From positions 1 to 64,000 of the forward strand of contig NZ_JASXSH010000013.1 in the NCBI RefSeq assembly GCF_030315745.1: DNA of 64,000 nt, read 5' to 3'. Position numbers and translations under genes: made by a program. The notes beneath the pieces were generated by a model. It did not search any database and was not told the origin of the DNA. It was given only the letters and a program-made list of their open reading frames with translations. Below are positions 16,366-25,925 of the stretch, piece by piece (positions within the stretch are counted from its first letter, which is position 1; each line of letters starts with the position of its first letter). Source of the stretch: Gordonia heveisoli. Lineage in GTDB: Bacteria; Actinomycetota; Actinomycetes; Mycobacteriales; Mycobacteriaceae.

Positions 16366-17451
16366 ATGGATGGAACCGCAGAGAAAAAATCGGTGGCCGG
16401 TGCAGGCGCCAGTGCTGGTCCGGCGACTCCCGCGCGCTGTCCCGTAATGTTTCTTGACGTGCCCTTGATCGCGTATTTCGGCCCGCCCGGAACCTTCACC
16501 GAGATGGCTCTGGATCAGGCGCTGGCCCAGTACGAGGCCCGCGCCGGAGCGGGCCTCGACACCACCGACGAGGTTCGTCGGGTGCCGATGGGAAGCCCAG
16601 CCGCCGCGATCGCGATGGTTCGGGCAGGCGACGCCGACTACGCCTGCGTCCCGATCGAGAGTTCCCTGGAGGGTTCGGTCCCGGTCACCATGGACGCGCT
16701 CGTGCCGACGTCGACCGCCGGTCGGGTTCAGGTGTTCGCCGAGACCGTGCTCGACATCGCGTTCACCATCGCCGCGGCCACCGACCTGGCCCCCGACGCG
16801 GTGCACACCATCGCGGCCTATCCGGTCGCCGAGGCACAGGTGCGTACGTCGATCGCGCAACTGTTCCCCAACGCACGCTTCGTGCTGGCCGCCTCGAATG
16901 CGGCTGCCGCCGAGGACGTCGCGGCCGGCCGGGCCGACGCGGCCGTCACCACCGGCCTGGCGGCGGACCTGTCCGGCCTGCGGGCACTCGCCGAGGGGGT
17001 GTCCGACGCGACCGACGCGGTGACTCGTTTCGTCATCGTCGGGCCGCCCGCGCCGCCGCCGTCGCGCACCGGCACCGACCGCACCGGGGTCATCCTCGAA
17101 CTGTCCAACGAGCCGGGCAGCCTGATGGCGGCGATGAACGAATTCGCTTCGCGTGGAGTCGATCTCACCAGAATTGAATCCCGTCCGCGCCGCGAGGTCG
17201 AGCACGGGCGCAGCAACGCGGGCGAGTATCGCTTCTTCCTCGACGCGGTCGGTCACATCGACGACGACGCGGTCGCGGAAGCGCTTGCCGCCCTGCACCG
17301 CACATGCGCCCGGCTGGTGTTCCTCGGTTCCTGGCCCGCCGACCGTCCGAACGGGTCATTGCCTCCCGATCACGGTGAGTCGCGGGCCTGGCTCGCAGCC
17401 ATGCGCCGCGGTGGCGCCGACCACGACCAGCGCGGCGGGGAACAGTCCTGA
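16366..17451 (+). CDS. pheA: Prephenate dehydratase
   Basis: Converts prephenate to phenylpyruvate, the committed step to phenylalanine. The catalytic domain runs from LIAYFGPPGTFTEMALDQAL to the TRFVIVG motif (near residue 220; the Thr is catalytic). An ACT regulatory domain follows (GVILELSNEPGSLMAAMNEFASRGVDLTRIESRP), which binds phenylalanine for feedback inhibition. From the ATG at 16366 the protein is 361 aa, with GGGAG upstream. The conserved domain begins only near residue 32, so a start at 16447 or 16459 is possible; the M. tuberculosis enzyme is about 321 aa. Stop overlaps the next ATG. Confidence 0.93.
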   Translation: MDGTAEKKSVAGAGASAGPATPARCPVMFLDVPLIAYFGPPGTFTEMALDQALAQYEARAGAGLDTTDEVRRVPMGSPAAAIAMVRAGDADYACVPIESSLEGSVPVTMDALVPTSTAGRVQVFAETVLDIAFTIAAATDLAPDAVHTIAAYPVAEAQVRTSIAQLFPNARFVLAASNAAAAEDVAAGRADAAVTTGLAADLSGLRALAEGVSDATDAVTRFVIVGPPAPPPSRTGTDRTGVILELSNEPGSLMAAMNEFASRGVDLTRIESRPRREVEHGRSNAGEYRFFLDAVGHIDDDAVAEALAALHRTCARLVFLGSWPADRPNGSLPPDHGESRAWLAAMRRGGADHDQRGGEQS

Positions 17452-18125
17452 TGGCCCGACTACATCTGGTCCGGCACGGGGAGACGACGTCCAATGTGAT
17501 GCGCCGACTCGACACTGCGCTGCCCGGCGCCGGCCTCACCGACTTCGGCGTCCGGCAGGGAGTGCGTTTCGGCCTGGAGAACCAACGGACCGAACCCGCC
17601 GTCCTGGTCAGCTCGGTGGCGCGCCGGGCCGAACAGACCGCCGACCTCATCGGTTCGGTCTGGGGTATCGGCAACGACGTCCTCGACGGTCTGCACGAGG
17701 TCCAGGTCGGTGAACTCGAGGACCGCACCGACACCGATGCCCACCGCGTCTTCAAGGACGTGATGGACCGCTGGCACGCCGGTGATCTCGACGCCCGCCT
17801 GCCCGGCGGTGAGTCGCTGGCGATGGTCTACGACCGCTACCTTCCCGTCGTCGAAGACCTGGCCCAGCACCACCTCGTCGGACCCGATCAGCGCGACGTG
17901 TACGTGGTCAGCCACGGTGCGGCGATCCGGCTGATCGCCTCGCGATTGTCGGGGATCGATGCGCGATTCGCGGCCTCGACCCACCTGCGCAACACGGGCA
18001 GCATCGAACTCGAATACCTCGACGGCGTATGGGTCTGTCACCGGTGGGGTGCCCAGACCGCGCCCTTCGGGCCCGTCAACGAACCGCTCGTGGACCAGCC
18101 GGGACTCGGCGAACCGATGGGCTGA
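17451..18125 (+). CDS. Histidine phosphatase (phosphoglycerate mutase-like)
   Basis: Protein of 224 aa of the histidine phosphatase superfamily (Rv3837c position). LVRHGETTSN is the RHG signature with the phospho-accepting His9; the second catalytic His is in VYVVSHGAAIRLIA. It probably acts as a phosphatase on a small phosphorylated substrate rather than as a glycolytic mutase; the true substrate is unknown. The ATG overlaps the pheA stop (TGATG), so the pair is translationally coupled. Confidence 0.85.
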   Translation: MARLHLVRHGETTSNVMRRLDTALPGAGLTDFGVRQGVRFGLENQRTEPAVLVSSVARRAEQTADLIGSVWGIGNDVLDGLHEVQVGELEDRTDTDAHRVFKDVMDRWHAGDLDARLPGGESLAMVYDRYLPVVEDLAQHHLVGPDQRDVYVVSHGAAIRLIASRLSGIDARFAASTHLRNTGSIELEYLDGVWVCHRWGAQTAPFGPVNEPLVDQPGLGEPMG

Positions 18126-18154
18126 GCCTGCGAGCCGGGGCACATCGAGTTCGG

Positions 18155-18505
18155 TCAGCCCCAACCGTTGGCGTGCAGCCAGTCGTCGTCGATCCCGAAA
18201 TGGTGGGCGATCTCGTGCATCACCGTGATCGCCACTTCGCGCACAACCTGCTCGCGGGAATGACACATCCACAGGATCGGGTCGCGGTAGATGGTGATCG
18301 TGTCCGGCAGGAATCCCGCGTAATCGTGGGTGCGGGTGGTGAGGGAAACCCCGTGGTACAGACCGAGGATGTCGGGATGTTCCTCGTTGGCCGGCTCGAC
18401 CAGGATCACCACGTTGTTCATCTGATCGGTCAGCTCGGTCGGGATGGTGTCCAGAGCATCGGAGACCAGCCCGTCGAACTCGTCGTCGGACATCCTTACG
18501 GCCAT
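18155..18505 (-). CDS. Zincin-like metallopeptidase (Rv3836 homologue)
   Basis: Small metallopeptidase-family protein of 116 aa. The HEIAHHFG motif near the C-terminus is an HExxH zinc site with a third candidate ligand immediately after; DTITIYRDPIL is another conserved block. No signal peptide. The ATG at 18505 begins MAVRMSDDEF; the start at 18586 would add an Arg-rich shadow overlapping the upstream gene. It follows the septum-formation-domain gene by 4 nt, as Rv3835 and Rv3836 are paired in M. tuberculosis. Substrate unknown. Confidence 0.82.
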   Translation of the reverse strand: MAVRMSDDEFDGLVSDALDTIPTELTDQMNNVVILVEPANEEHPDILGLYHGVSLTTRTHDYAGFLPDTITIYRDPILWMCHSREQVVREVAITVMHEIAHHFGIDDDWLHANGWG

Positions 18506-18509
18506 CGGC

Positions 18510-19835
18510 TCAGCCTGCCGGGGCTGGAACTTCGACGGGATTGGGCGCGACACCGGGCGGCAGCGGAACCGGGGTCGGCAACGCACGGCCCGGCGGGGCC
18601 TGCGGCGGTGCGACCGGCGCCTTTCCGTTGATCAGCAGGACACCCTGGCGGGGGTCGCCGACCAGCGTGGCGAAGCCGCCGCGCTTATCCGGCAGACCCA
18701 GGTAGCAGACGACCTTGCGGCTGCCGGCCAGCCAGCTCTGCTCGCTCAGCACCGACCACTGCACGTTGAGGGTGGTGGCGTCGAGCTTGGCCTTGCCGCC
18801 GGCGAACCGCTCGGCTTGGCCGGGACAGATGCCCTGCAGATAGTCGTTCTGCGCCTTGGTGTTCGGCCACGGCTTACCGGCCAGGCGGTCACCGAAGTGA
18901 ACCGCGAGGTCGACGATCCCGGTGGTCTGGAACGCATGCGGTTCGGCGCAGTCGACCGCGAACCCGGTTGGTTTGCGGTTGGCGGCAATGATGCCGATGC
19001 AGGTGCCCTCGGGCCAGATCCGGGATTGATTCTGATCGGCGACGCGACCGGAGAACGCCAGCGGCAGGCCGTCGGGTCCGGTCTCCTGCAGGCCGCACCG
19101 CAACTCGCGGGCGCCGCGTTCCCACTGATACTGCGACGGATTCATCAGTCCGACGGCGAAACGGCCCTGCGGATCGAGGCGTCCGCCCAGATACTGGTCG
19201 ACCAGCACCTGGCACTGTTCGTCGCGAATGGTGGCGAAGCGCGCCGCACCCGGCCACGGCGCGTCGTCCCCGAATTCGGCGCCCGGGATGACTGCGGTGT
19301 CGACCGGTCCGGCCACCTCGAAGCGGTGCTTCTGTTCGCAGGGCACCTTGACCGGCTGCCCGGGGTTGCCCGCAGGCCAATCCAGGCAGTCCCCGGCGAC
19401 CGACTTGGTGAAGGCGTTCTCGGCGAGACGCTCTCGCTCGCCGATGTCGCTGTCACCGACACTGCCGCTGTCGTCGAACAGTCCGACGGCGAAGGCGATC
19501 GCTCCCATCACCAGCGCGCCGACCACGACGGCGGCGAGCACCAGGCGTATCGGGTTGCGGGCTACCGAGTCGCGCCACCCGGACGGTGCGTCGGTGGTCT
19601 CCGGATCGGCGGGCTCGTCTGGGACGTCGTCCTCGTCGACCGTGTCAGACCATTCGTCCTCGTCGACAGTCGCATCGTCCTCGGCGCGGGCGGCCTCGTC
19701 ACTCAGGGCGGCGTCACTCAGGGCGGCGTCACTGCGGCCACCGTCCGAGTCCGCCACCGCGTCATCGGTGACGGTGGGGTCAATCGGTTGTTCGCTTGCC
19801 TCGCCGGCATCGCGACGCTCGTCGTCGGCGTTCAT
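18510..19835 (-). CDS. Septum formation domain membrane protein (Rv3835-like)
   Basis: Single-pass membrane protein of 441 aa. An acidic, Asp/Glu/Ala-rich cytoplasmic tail (about 1-90) precedes one helix (about 96-120, IRLVLAAVVVGALVMGAIAFAVGLF). The extracytoplasmic part has two repeats of the septum-formation-domain pattern, each with paired Cys: VAGDCLDWPAGNPGQPVKVPCEQKHRFEVAG, and WPEGTCIGIIAANRKPTGFAVDCAEPHAFQTTG. A Pro-rich tail ends the protein. A role at the septum or envelope is suggested by the family name but is not proved. Operon with the metallopeptidase gene; divergent from serS. Confidence 0.8.
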   Translation of the reverse strand: MNADDERRDAGEASEQPIDPTVTDDAVADSDGGRSDAALSDAALSDEAARAEDDATVDEDEWSDTVDEDDVPDEPADPETTDAPSGWRDSVARNPIRLVLAAVVVGALVMGAIAFAVGLFDDSGSVGDSDIGERERLAENAFTKSVAGDCLDWPAGNPGQPVKVPCEQKHRFEVAGPVDTAVIPGAEFGDDAPWPGAARFATIRDEQCQVLVDQYLGGRLDPQGRFAVGLMNPSQYQWERGARELRCGLQETGPDGLPLAFSGRVADQNQSRIWPEGTCIGIIAANRKPTGFAVDCAEPHAFQTTGIVDLAVHFGDRLAGKPWPNTKAQNDYLQGICPGQAERFAGGKAKLDATTLNVQWSVLSEQSWLAGSRKVVCYLGLPDKRGGFATLVGDPRQGVLLINGKAPVAPPQAPPGRALPTPVPLPPGVAPNPVEVPAPAG

Positions 19836-20051
19836 CGGGTTCCATCATGCCTGTTGTCACGACCGGGCAGCACCAACACTCGTCATGACGGCCTTCGCGG
19901 GTCCGCAGCGACCCGCGCGTGTGCCACCGGTCGGTGCCGTCGGGCGCGGTCACCACGCGTGGATCTCTCGGCCGTCGGGCCGGTCGGAAAGTTCGGGGTG
20001 AACTGACCCGGCGCATCAGGGCCGGGCCGCCGGACCGGTAGGGTTTCAGAC

Positions 20052-21308
20052 GTGATCGACCTGAAGATTCTGCGTGAGAACCCCGACCTTGTGCGCGAGT
20101 CGCAGCGAACCCGTGGCGAGGATCCCGGGCTGGTCGACGCGCTGCTCGACGCCGACGCGGCACGCCGGACGGCGATCGTCGAGGCCGACACTCTGCGCGC
20201 CGAGCAGAAGGCTCTGGGCAAGCAGGTCGGTAAGGCCCAGGGCGATGAGAAGGCGGCGCTGCTGGCCACCGGCAAGGAGCTGGCCGAACAGGTCAAAGCG
20301 GCCGTGGCACGCCAGTCCGCGGCCGACGAGGCCGCCTCGACGGCCCACCGCGCCATCTCCAACATCGTCGCCGCCGGTGCCCCGGCGGGTGGCGAGGACG
20401 ACTACATCGTGCTCGAGCACGTCGGTGAACCGCGGGAGATCGAGAACGCCAAGGATCACCTCGAAATCGGTGAATCGCTCGGACTGATCGACATGGAGCG
20501 GGGAGCCAAGGTCTCGGGGTCGCGGTTCTACTTCCTCACCGGACAGGGTGCGCTGCTGCAGCTCGGACTGCTGAACATGGCCGCGCAGAAGGCGACCGCG
20601 AACGGCTTCACCCTGATGATTCCGCCGGTGCTGGTCCGCCCGGAGATCATGGGCGGCACCGGATTCCTCGGCGCCCACGCCGATGAGGTCTACCACCTCG
20701 AAGCCGACGACCTGTATCTGGTCGGCACCTCCGAGGTTCCACTGGCCGGCTACCACATGGACGAGATCCTCGACCTTTCCGACGGCCCCAAGCGGTACGC
20801 GGGATGGTCGAGTTGCTTCCGCCGCGAGGCAGGCAGCTACGGCAAGGACACCCGCGGCATCATCCGTGTCCACCAGTTCGACAAGGTTGAGGGCTTCATC
20901 TACTGCAAGCCCGAGGACGCCGAAGTCGAGCATCAGCGAATCCTCGCCTGGGAGAAGGAGATGCTGGCCGCGATCGACGTGCCCTACCGGGTCATCGACG
21001 TCGCCGGTGGCGATCTCGGCTCGTCCGCCGCCCGCAAATTCGACTGCGAGGCATGGTTCCCGACGCAGAACACCTATCGCGAGCTCACCTCGACCTCGAA
21101 CTGCACGACCTTCCAGGCGCGTCGCTTGTCGATCCGCTACCGCGACGAGAACGGCAAACCACAGGTCGCCGCCACACTGAACGGCACACTGGCCACCACC
21201 CGATGGTTGGTCGCGATCCTGGAGAACCACCAGCAACCCGACGGTTCGGTGCACCTGCCGCCGGAACTCGCCCGCTACGTCGGCACCGATGTGCTGACCC
21301 CGAACTGA
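20052..21308 (+). CDS. serS: Seryl-tRNA synthetase
   Basis: Charges tRNA-Ser with serine (and the selenocysteine tRNA where present), 418 aa, class II synthetase. The N-terminal antiparallel coiled-coil arm (about residues 25-100) holds heptad-like Ala/Glu/Lys runs. Class II motif 2 is [28 protein letters not shown] and motif 3 is in [25 protein letters not shown] is a serine-binding block. GTG start at 20052. No T-box leader was seen in the 216 bp upstream. Followed by two DMT-like genes in the same direction. Confidence 0.97.
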   Translation: MIDLKILRENPDLVRESQRTRGEDPGLVDALLDADAARRTAIVEADTLRAEQKALGKQVGKAQGDEKAALLATGKELAEQVKAAVARQSAADEAASTAHRAISNIVAAGAPAGGEDDYIVLEHVGEPREIENAKDHLEIGESLGLIDMERGAKVSGSRFYFLTGQGALLQLGLLNMAAQKATANGFTLMIPPVLVRPEIMGGTGFLGAHADEVYHLEADDLYLVGTSEVPLAGYHMDEILDLSDGPKRYAGWSSCFRREAGSYGKDTRGIIRVHQFDKVEGFIYCKPEDAEVEHQRILAWEKEMLAAIDVPYRVIDVAGGDLGSSAARKFDCEAWFPTQNTYRELTSTSNCTTFQARRLSIRYRDENGKPQVAATLNGTLATTRWLVAILENHQQPDGSVHLPPELARYVGTDVLTPN

Positions 21309-21344
21309 TGCCGGGAACACCGCGATGACGGCAGGACGATCGCG

Positions 21345-22349
21345 ATGACGATGGGTATCGTCGTCGCGGTCATCGGTGCCTTCGCCTTCGCCGCAGCCGC
21401 AGTCCTGCAGGCACTGGGTGCGGGGAAGGTCGCGCAGCGCGCGGCCGTCCGCGAGGAGCGGCGCCGGTCGGCGAAGGCGCATCCGTCGTTGCGTTCGACG
21501 GTCGCGACGATGCTGACCGTGCCGTTCATGATCGGCTTCATCTTCGACATCGTCGGATTCGTCGCGACGATCGTCTCGGCCCGACTGATCCCGCTCTTCT
21601 TGTCGCAGACCATCATTTCGGCGCGTCTGGTGGCGACCGCGCTGCTGGCCATGGTGGTGCTGCATCTGTCGCTCACGATGCGCGACTGGATCGCCGGCGC
21701 GGTGGTCGTCGTGTCCCTCGCACTGCTGGCGGTGGCGGCCGGACGTGAGGGCGTCACGTATCACTCGTGGATGAGCTGGGTGGTGCTGGCCGCGGGCCCA
21801 CTCCTGTTCCTGCTCGGCATCGCGGCGATGCGTCTGCTGCACCGCCATATCGCCACCGCCACCGGACTCATCGCCGGCGCCGTGTTCGGCGTGATGGCGG
21901 TGGCGTCTCGGCTGCTCGTCGGCGTCGACCCGTTCGATCTCACGGTTCTGCTCACCGACCCGGCGCTGTACGGGTTGGTGATCAGCGGTATCGGCGGGTT
22001 CTACCTGTTCACCGTCGCCCTGCAGACGGGATCTGTGAACGGTGCGGCCGCGGCACTCGTCGTCGGTCAGACGGTGTTGCCCGGTGTGGTCGGCATCCTG
22101 CTGCTCGGCGACACCACCCGGGCGGGCTGGGGTCCGGTGGCCGTGGTCGCGTTCACCGCAGCGGTCGTCGGTGGCGTCGTGCTGGCGTCCTCGCGAGCAG
22201 TCGTCGCCGTCGAACAGGCCGACCTCACCAACGGTCCCCGCGGCTACGGGCACCCGCTCCCGACCGACGACCGTTTCCCGCACAGCCATGCGCACGGTCA
22301 CCTCGGGCTGGCCGCGGAACCGACCCAGGCGGCCGATCCCGGCCGCTGA
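21345..22349 (+). CDS. DMT superfamily-like membrane protein, copy 1
   Basis: Polytopic membrane protein of 334 aa with about nine or ten hydrophobic segments, resembling DMT/EamA-type (also NIPA-like) transporters: GIVVAVIGAFAFAAAAVLQALGA at the start and GFYLFTVALQTGSVNGAAAALVVGQTVLPGVVGILLLGD as the best conserved block. The His-rich C-terminal tail (HSHAHGHLG) could bind metal. Transported substrate unknown. Starts 36 nt after serS. A second copy follows directly. Confidence 0.72.
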   Translation: MTMGIVVAVIGAFAFAAAAVLQALGAGKVAQRAAVREERRRSAKAHPSLRSTVATMLTVPFMIGFIFDIVGFVATIVSARLIPLFLSQTIISARLVATALLAMVVLHLSLTMRDWIAGAVVVVSLALLAVAAGREGVTYHSWMSWVVLAAGPLLFLLGIAAMRLLHRHIATATGLIAGAVFGVMAVASRLLVGVDPFDLTVLLTDPALYGLVISGIGGFYLFTVALQTGSVNGAAAALVVGQTVLPGVVGILLLGDTTRAGWGPVAVVAFTAAVVGGVVLASSRAVVAVEQADLTNGPRGYGHPLPTDDRFPHSHAHGHLGLAAEPTQAADPGR

Positions 22350-22376
22350 GCCCCGGCCAGGATCAATAATTGACCG

Positions 22377-23264
22377 GTGATCCTGGGCATTTTCGCGGCA
22401 ATCGTCGCAGCGTTCGGCTACGGCACCGCGTCACTTCTCCAGGCCCACGGTGCGAGCCGCGTATCCGCCGGTGGCGAGCCGACGGCGACCCCCGGTGCGG
22501 GTGGGGCGCCGACGGTCGCCTCGACCATCGCGACGGTACTCACCGTGTCCTACCTGGCGGGACTCTGTCTCGATGGGCTCGGATTCATCGGCAACCTGGT
22601 GGCGGCCCGAGAGCTACCGCTGTTTCTCGCGCAGCCGATCGTCAGTGCCAATCTCATCGTCACCGCCGTCGGAGCGGTCCTGTTCCTGGGGGCCCGGCTG
22701 ACCCCGCGCGAGTGGACCGCGATCGCTGTCGTCGTCGGAGCGCTGGTGCTCCTCGGCTTTGCCTCCGGGCCGGAAGGCCACGGTCACGACGACCCGTGGC
22801 TGCACTGGACGGTGCTTGTAGTCGGCATTGTGCTGGTCATCGGCGGTGTGGTGGCGATGCGACTCACCCCGCCCGGGCGGTGGGTTGCGGTGTCCGCGGG
22901 GCTGCTCGGCGGTGTGCTGTTCGGCATCCTCGCCGTCGCGGTGCGGATCCTGGACGGCCTCGATCCGTTCCATCCGACGACCCTGCTCAGCGACCCGGCG
23001 TGTTACGCACTGCTGATCTGTGGCGTCGGGGGGTTCTACATGTTCACCGTTGCCCTGCAGACCGGATCGGTGGCGGCGGCCTCGGCGTCACTCGTCGTCG
23101 GGGAGACCGTCGTCCCGGGTGTGGTCGGCATCGTCCTGCTCGGCGACCAGGTTCGTGACGGGTGGGGTCCGGTGGCCGTGATCGCCTTCACCGCGGCGGT
23201 GATCGGGGCGGTCGTGGTGGCCACCTCGTCCGCGGTGGAGAGTGTCGAGGTGGCCTCCGGCTGA
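22377..23264 (+). CDS. DMT superfamily-like membrane protein, copy 2
   Basis: Paralogue of the preceding gene, 295 aa. It shares GGFYMFTVALQTGSVAAASASLVVGETVVPGVVGIVLLGDQ and the following GWGPVAVIAFTAAV segment almost word for word, so the pair arose by tandem duplication. It lacks the His-rich tail of copy 1 but carries a short GHGHDD loop near the middle. GTG start at 22377, 27 nt after the copy 1 stop. Possibly a two-subunit transporter; the substrate is not inferable. Convergent with the MBL-Rieske gene. Confidence 0.72.
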   Translation: MILGIFAAIVAAFGYGTASLLQAHGASRVSAGGEPTATPGAGGAPTVASTIATVLTVSYLAGLCLDGLGFIGNLVAARELPLFLAQPIVSANLIVTAVGAVLFLGARLTPREWTAIAVVVGALVLLGFASGPEGHGHDDPWLHWTVLVVGIVLVIGGVVAMRLTPPGRWVAVSAGLLGGVLFGILAVAVRILDGLDPFHPTTLLSDPACYALLICGVGGFYMFTVALQTGSVAAASASLVVGETVVPGVVGIVLLGDQVRDGWGPVAVIAFTAAVIGAVVVATSSAVESVEVASG

Positions 23265-23301
23265 ACCCGGTGACGACACCGTGCATTCGCTGGCCGCTCC
23301 G

Positions 23302-24912
23302 TCAGCTCCCGAGACGCTGGGCACGCAGCTCGTGTCCATTCGAGGTCAGGCAGCGGCCGGTGGGCAGATCCCACTGCCAGCCGTGCAGATTGCAGGTCAG
23401 CTTCTCGCCCTCGATCACGCCGAATTTGTCCAGGTCGGCCTTGAGGTGCGGACAGCGACGCTGAATCTCCCAGCCGTCCTTGGTGGTCGATGCCGTGTCG
23501 TCGTGCGCCTCGGCGAACCAGCCGTCGGCATAGGCGATGCGCTCATCGGTCAGGCACTTGAAGAAGGTGTACAGGAACTCGTTGTAACCGCCGATGCGCC
23601 AGGTGGTGAAGCGGGTGGAGAGGAAGATCGTGTTGACCCAATCCGGTTCGTCGTCGCGTAGGACGGTGCGCACGATCTCGGTCGGGATCCGGAATCCGTA
23701 GCGGTACTTGCCTTCTCCCTCCTTGGGCTCGCGGACGATCCGGTTCGGGAAATCCAGGACGACGATCTCGGTGGCCTCGGTGGTCTCCTTGCTGGTGCTG
23801 CCCGGGGTCATGACCAGGCCGACCGGGTATCCGATGCCATCGCAGATGAGGTCGGACTGCGCCATGATCGGCTCGAACTTCTCGCGGAGCGCACCCAGCA
23901 GGGCATCGCCGTCAGCCGATGCCCAGGAAGCCTTCTCCGCTGCGATGACCGGTGCGAACTTCTCCTTCATCCGCTCCAGATAGGCGCGCTTGTTCTCCCC
24001 GAAAACATCGTGTGGCGCATAGGGATGGGAGATCTCGTTGAGGGTCGACCCGGTGAAGTCGGCGACCGAGCCGGACACCATCATCAGGCCGCGATGACGC
24101 TCACCGTCGTCGGTGCCATGGATGCGCATCTGCTCCAGGAAGGTCTCCTGATCGGGGAAGATCGACGTCTCGTCGGCGGTGTCTGCGGAACCGAAGTCGT
24201 TGAGCCCGAACAGGTCGTCATCGAGGAACATCGGTGGGCCGGCCGACGGAACAACCCACGTCGCCCCGACCTGCTCGATGTAGGAGCGAGCTCGGTCCAT
24301 GCCGCGCTGACGCTTCTGGGATGCGAAGTTGGCCTTGGACTTACGCGGGATGTCGTAGACCATCGGGTACCAGATGGCACCCGAGTACTGCAGCAGGTGC
24401 ACATCCACATGTCCGAACGCCTCGCCGATGACGTCCAGATCGACGGGCCGGGCGTCGTTCATGTTGAAACAGACCGTCTCACCGTCGGCGACGATCAGTC
24501 CGGAGTCGCCGATCGGGCCGTCGGCAGGGGCGCGCAACGCGATGATCATGACGTCCAGCTCGCCCTTGGGTCCGCTGACCGTCGTCTTCTCCGAATCGGT
24601 GGTCTCCACGAACTTGTGGAAACCGAGCTTCTCCAGCTCGCGCTTGAGGTCGGGCACCGGATAGTCCGGCAGCAGGACCGTGGCGTCCTTGTTGACGTTG
24701 TCGCGCAGGTTCTGCTCGTCGAAGTGGTCGCGGTGCAGATGGGAGACATACAGGTAGTCGCAGTCACCCAGCGTCTTCCAGTCGAGTTCGGAATTGTCCG
24801 GGAAGGGCACCCACGAGGCGAAGTAGGCCGGATTGACCCAGGGGTCGCAGAGGATGGAGCCGGCGGCGGTCTGGATGTGGAAACCGGCATGACCGATGCT
24901 GGTGATCTGCAC
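23302..24912 (-). CDS. MBL-fold hydrolase fused to Rieske domain (Rv3818-like)
   Basis: Two-domain protein of 536 aa. Residues about 1-250 are a metallo-beta-lactamase fold of the UlaG type: VQITSIGHAGFHIQTAAGSILCDPW and the metal motif SHLHRDHFD. After a helical middle region the C-terminus is a Rieske [2Fe-2S] domain with CPH and CNLHGW ligand pairs (RRCPHLKADLDKFGVIEGEKLTCNLHGWQWDLPTGRCL). The same fusion exists as M. tuberculosis Rv3818; the architecture resembles animal CMP-Neu5Ac hydroxylase, suggesting an oxidoreductase of unknown substrate. GTG at 24912 has AAAGG upstream; the ATG at 25056 is unlikely. Confidence 0.82.
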   Translation of the reverse strand: MQITSIGHAGFHIQTAAGSILCDPWVNPAYFASWVPFPDNSELDWKTLGDCDYLYVSHLHRDHFDEQNLRDNVNKDATVLLPDYPVPDLKRELEKLGFHKFVETTDSEKTTVSGPKGELDVMIIALRAPADGPIGDSGLIVADGETVCFNMNDARPVDLDVIGEAFGHVDVHLLQYSGAIWYPMVYDIPRKSKANFASQKRQRGMDRARSYIEQVGATWVVPSAGPPMFLDDDLFGLNDFGSADTADETSIFPDQETFLEQMRIHGTDDGERHRGLMMVSGSVADFTGSTLNEISHPYAPHDVFGENKRAYLERMKEKFAPVIAAEKASWASADGDALLGALREKFEPIMAQSDLICDGIGYPVGLVMTPGSTSKETTEATEIVVLDFPNRIVREPKEGEGKYRYGFRIPTEIVRTVLRDDEPDWVNTIFLSTRFTTWRIGGYNEFLYTFFKCLTDERIAYADGWFAEAHDDTASTTKDGWEIQRRCPHLKADLDKFGVIEGEKLTCNLHGWQWDLPTGRCLTSNGHELRAQRLGS

Positions 24913-25108
24913 GTTGGGCCTTTCAGTGGGCGTGCGGGGTGACACGCGGTGGTGCTCTCGACCATCCAATCTATCGAGTGCCGATGCCCGTCGTCGTGGG
25001 GCTTGGGACCCTCGCCGCGTCGCCGTGACGATGCTCACCCCCAGTCGTGCCGCCATCGACCGTCGGGCGACCCTGCCGGACCGAAGAACCGATGACTAAG
25101 CTCGACCC

Positions 25109-25909
25109 ATGGAACCCGTCTACGGCACAGTGATCACCGCTGCGCGTCTGCTCTGGCTCGCCGAAGGACTCGACTTCAAGGTGTCGGGGGTGGAGCACGT
25201 TCCGGACTCCGGTCCGGGCGTCGTCGCCTTCAATCACACCGGCTACCTCGACTTCACCTATGCGGGTATCCCGGCCTTCCTCAAGGGCAAACGCTACGTG
25301 CGGTTCATGGCGAAGAAAGAGGTCTTCGACAACAAGGTCTCCGGACCGATCATGCGTGCGCTCAAGCATATTCCGGTGGACCGGGCCAACGGTGCCGCCA
25401 GCTACCAGCAGGCTGTCGAATACCTCAAGCGCGGTGAACTAGTCGGCGTCTACCCGGAGGCCACCATCAGCCGCAGCTTCGAGTTGAAGGCTTTCAAATC
25501 GGGGGCCGCGCGGATGGCGCTGGAGGCCGACGCCCCCATCATCCCCACGGTCATCTGGGGAGCTCAGCGGGTGTGGACCAAGGGGCATCCGCGCAGCTTG
25601 GGACGTCACAACTTCAAGATCGCGATCGGGGTGAGTGAGCCGCTCGAGCCGACCGGGGACGCCGACGCACTCACCGCCAAGCTGCACAAGGTGATGAGCG
25701 AGAAGCTTCTCGAACTGCAGGATGCCTACGGCGAGCACCCCAAGGGGGAGTTCTGGGTGCCGGCACGGCTGGGTGGCTCGGCTCCGACGCTGGACGAGGC
25801 CAACCGGCTCGACGCCGAGGAACAGGCCGCGCGTGCCGCACGCCGAGCGGCCGCCCCATCCGACGGCACGGCATCCGACGGCACAGGGACGGGGTTCGGC
25901 GAGGTCTGA
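25109..25909 (+). CDS. PlsC-type acyltransferase 1 (Rv3815c-like)
   Basis: Lysophosphatidate acyltransferase family, 266 aa. Motif I NHTGYLDF (HX4D) holds the catalytic His and Asp; motif III is YPEATIS, and IPTVIWGAQRVW is motif IV. It likely acylates a lyso-lipid or related acceptor at the inner membrane; M. tuberculosis has a row of such genes (Rv3814c-Rv3816c) of unsettled acceptor. The C-terminus has an Ala/Arg-rich tail. ATG at 25109, divergent from the MBL-Rieske gene across a 196-bp region where I see no clear element. Confidence 0.88.
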   Translation: MEPVYGTVITAARLLWLAEGLDFKVSGVEHVPDSGPGVVAFNHTGYLDFTYAGIPAFLKGKRYVRFMAKKEVFDNKVSGPIMRALKHIPVDRANGAASYQQAVEYLKRGELVGVYPEATISRSFELKAFKSGAARMALEADAPIIPTVIWGAQRVWTKGHPRSLGRHNFKIAIGVSEPLEPTGDADALTAKLHKVMSEKLLELQDAYGEHPKGEFWVPARLGGSAPTLDEANRLDAEEQAARAARRAAAPSDGTASDGTGTGFGEV

Positions 25910-25925
25910 GCCCTGCCCGGCCGGA

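Noticed and set aside
19836..20051. T-box or other riboswitch leader for serS
   Set aside because: No T-box motif or stacked hairpins seen; actinobacterial T-boxes are known mainly for ileS.
20046..22301. 751-codon minus-strand ORF
   Set aside because: Antisense to serS and the first DMT-like gene. Composition (Arg/Asp/His/Gly) is that of a frame shadow.
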